NCBI GenBank assembly: GCA_016779945.1
Contig: JADHMR010000007.1
Span: 1-45,255 of the forward strand
Direction: 5' to 3'
DNA from: Bacteroidia bacterium
Lineage (GTDB): Bacteria; Bacteroidota; Bacteroidia; NS11-12g; UBA9320
Length of the DNA: 45,255 nt
Positions 44,399 to 45,255 of the stretch are shown piece by piece. The position numbers and the translations under genes were made by a program. Under the pieces are notes generated by a model that worked only from the letters and a program-made list of their open reading frames with translations, did not search any database and was not told where the DNA came from. Position 1 is the stretch's first letter; the number at the start of each line of letters is the position of its first letter.

Positions 44399-45255
44399 TT
44401 ATTGTTTGACCAATTTATAATTCGCTGTTCCCTCAGATGTAATTACACTAAGTTGATATAATCCCTTGGCATAGTCAGACAAATCAATAGTTGTATTAAC
44501 ACTACTGTTGGCACTAAATGTTTGTCCATAGACTTGTTCTCCCAATAGGCTATAAAGTCTAATCTCCGTTTGAGCGTCAGTATAAAAATCCAAGTGGAAG
44601 ATATCAGACGATGGATTAGGATAAATAGTGAGGTTTGAAAGATTGGCTAATCTTGCAGCACCTAAAGTATATTCAACAGGCTGAGAGAAGATTGTTGCCC
44701 AAGAAGTTCCGTTAGCACCACATGCTCCTCGTATTTTCCAAGAGTAATCCCCAGCTGTCAAACCAAACTTAGTCTTAGAATTAGAAGAACCTGCAAGGTC
44801 ATTCCAAGCCCATACTTGACCAGTAGTTAGATTGGTTAGCTCCAAGAAGTAATGGTCTGGCTGCCCACTCTCTGGCGTATCCCAAGTCATGGTAATGGCT
44901 GTTTGCGCCCCATTGGCACTAGTCGCTAGGTTGGTAGGCATTTTATCACAAATGGCTTGTGTGCTAAATGTAGAGAAATCGCCCCAGCCCGAATGGTATT
45001 GTGGGTCAGAGTCGCCATTGGCATCAACATTACCCATACACCATGCTTTAGTGTGCCATTCGTAGTCGGTACTTGGCTCAAAGTTTCCTTTTAAAACGCT
45101 AATACTACCATCGGCAGCTCCATTAACATAGCGGAAAGAGTTTGTACCTATTACTCGCATCTTACCTTTAGACTGCCATACACCCCAAGATGCATCAGGC
45201 GCATCGGCACTTAAAGTCACCCAATTAGCCTCCGTAGAAGCCGATAAGTTCTCTA
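44399..45255 (-). CDS. T9SS type A cargo protein, C-terminal part (5' end outside the window)
   Basis: The frame stays open to the right edge (codons before 45220 read ENLSASTEANW), so this is the C-terminal part of a longer protein. A fibronectin type III-like unit is seen (MPTNLATSANGAQTAITMTW to YSWKIRGACGANG). The last 75 or so residues are a type A T9SS sorting domain (LTIYPNPSSDIFHLDF, RLYSLLGEQVYGQ, DLSDYAKGLYQLSV, YKLVKQ). The protein is therefore expected to be secreted and attached at, or released from, the cell surface. Confidence 0.85.
   Translation of the reverse strand, partial: ENLSASTEANWVTLSADAPDASWGVWQSKGKMRVIGTNSFRYVNGAADGSISVLKGNFEPSTDYEWHTKAWCMGNVDANGDSDPQYHSGWGDFSTFSTQAICDKMPTNLATSANGAQTAITMTWDTPESGQPDHYFLELTNLTTGQVWAWNDLAGSSNSKTKFGLTAGDYSWKIRGACGANGTSWATIFSQPVEYTLGAARLANLSNLTIYPNPSSDIFHLDFYTDAQTEIRLYSLLGEQVYGQTFSANSSVNTTIDLSDYAKGLYQLSVITSEGTANYKLVKQ

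Overview
This is chromosomal DNA from a member of the Bacteroidota, most likely an AT-rich, probably marine Flavobacteriales relative. Four things point there: type IX secretion (T9SS) sorting domains of both type A and type B, SprB-type repeats of gliding-motility proteins, Bacteroidota-specific families (DUF4249 beside a TonB-dependent receptor, DUF2851, a fused SecDF, an Apt/ComEA-like pair), and promoters of the Bacteroidota form TTG-N17-20-TAnnTTTG, with almost no Shine-Dalgarno sequences. It is mostly a housekeeping segment. I see no insertion sequence, prophage, integron or CRISPR array, and no gene-free stretch longer than about 300 bases.

Layout. 1-334: four minus-strand tRNA genes (Thr, Gly, Tyr, Thr), normally followed by tuf, which would lie off the left edge. 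460-1934: an rpsU-xerC-hpf operon. 1990-15864: a nearly gapless minus-strand run, in transcription order purM-like, prfA, pyrF, TonB-dependent receptor, DUF4249 lipoprotein, DUF2851, PspC, RCK potassium channel, a second short PspC gene, rmlD-like reductase, AgcS symporter, ComEA-like HhH protein, apt and acyl-CoA dehydrogenase. Many of these genes overlap or abut. 15926-17956: a PorE-like periplasmic protein (TPR, PD40 propeller, CRD, OmpA). 18129-22491: type II-like glutamine synthetase, tatA and secDF. 22639-31006: an FG-GAP T9SS cargo protein, malate dehydrogenase, and a tandem pair of 829-residue SprB-repeat/type B CTD proteins. 31071-37889: gyrB, then an outer-membrane barrel overlapping a 1023-residue TPR protein. 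38034-41703: ftsE abutting a GT2 glycosyltransferase, a convergent GT4, and murB. 41718-45255: four small exported proteins of unknown function, a small XRE regulator, and the C-terminal part of a T9SS cargo protein cut by the right edge.

How the parts fit. SecDF and Tat move proteins over the inner membrane. The PorE-like protein probably belongs to, or resembles, the peptidoglycan anchor of T9SS. The FG-GAP protein, the SprB-repeat pair and the right-edge protein are its likely surface cargo. The least explained parts are the PspC-channel-PspC-DUF2851 block, the TPR/barrel pair, and the right-end cluster of small exported proteins, whose intergenic regions share a repeated terminator/leader module. 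I did not find a clearly new defence or biosynthetic system. The findings list what best merits checking.
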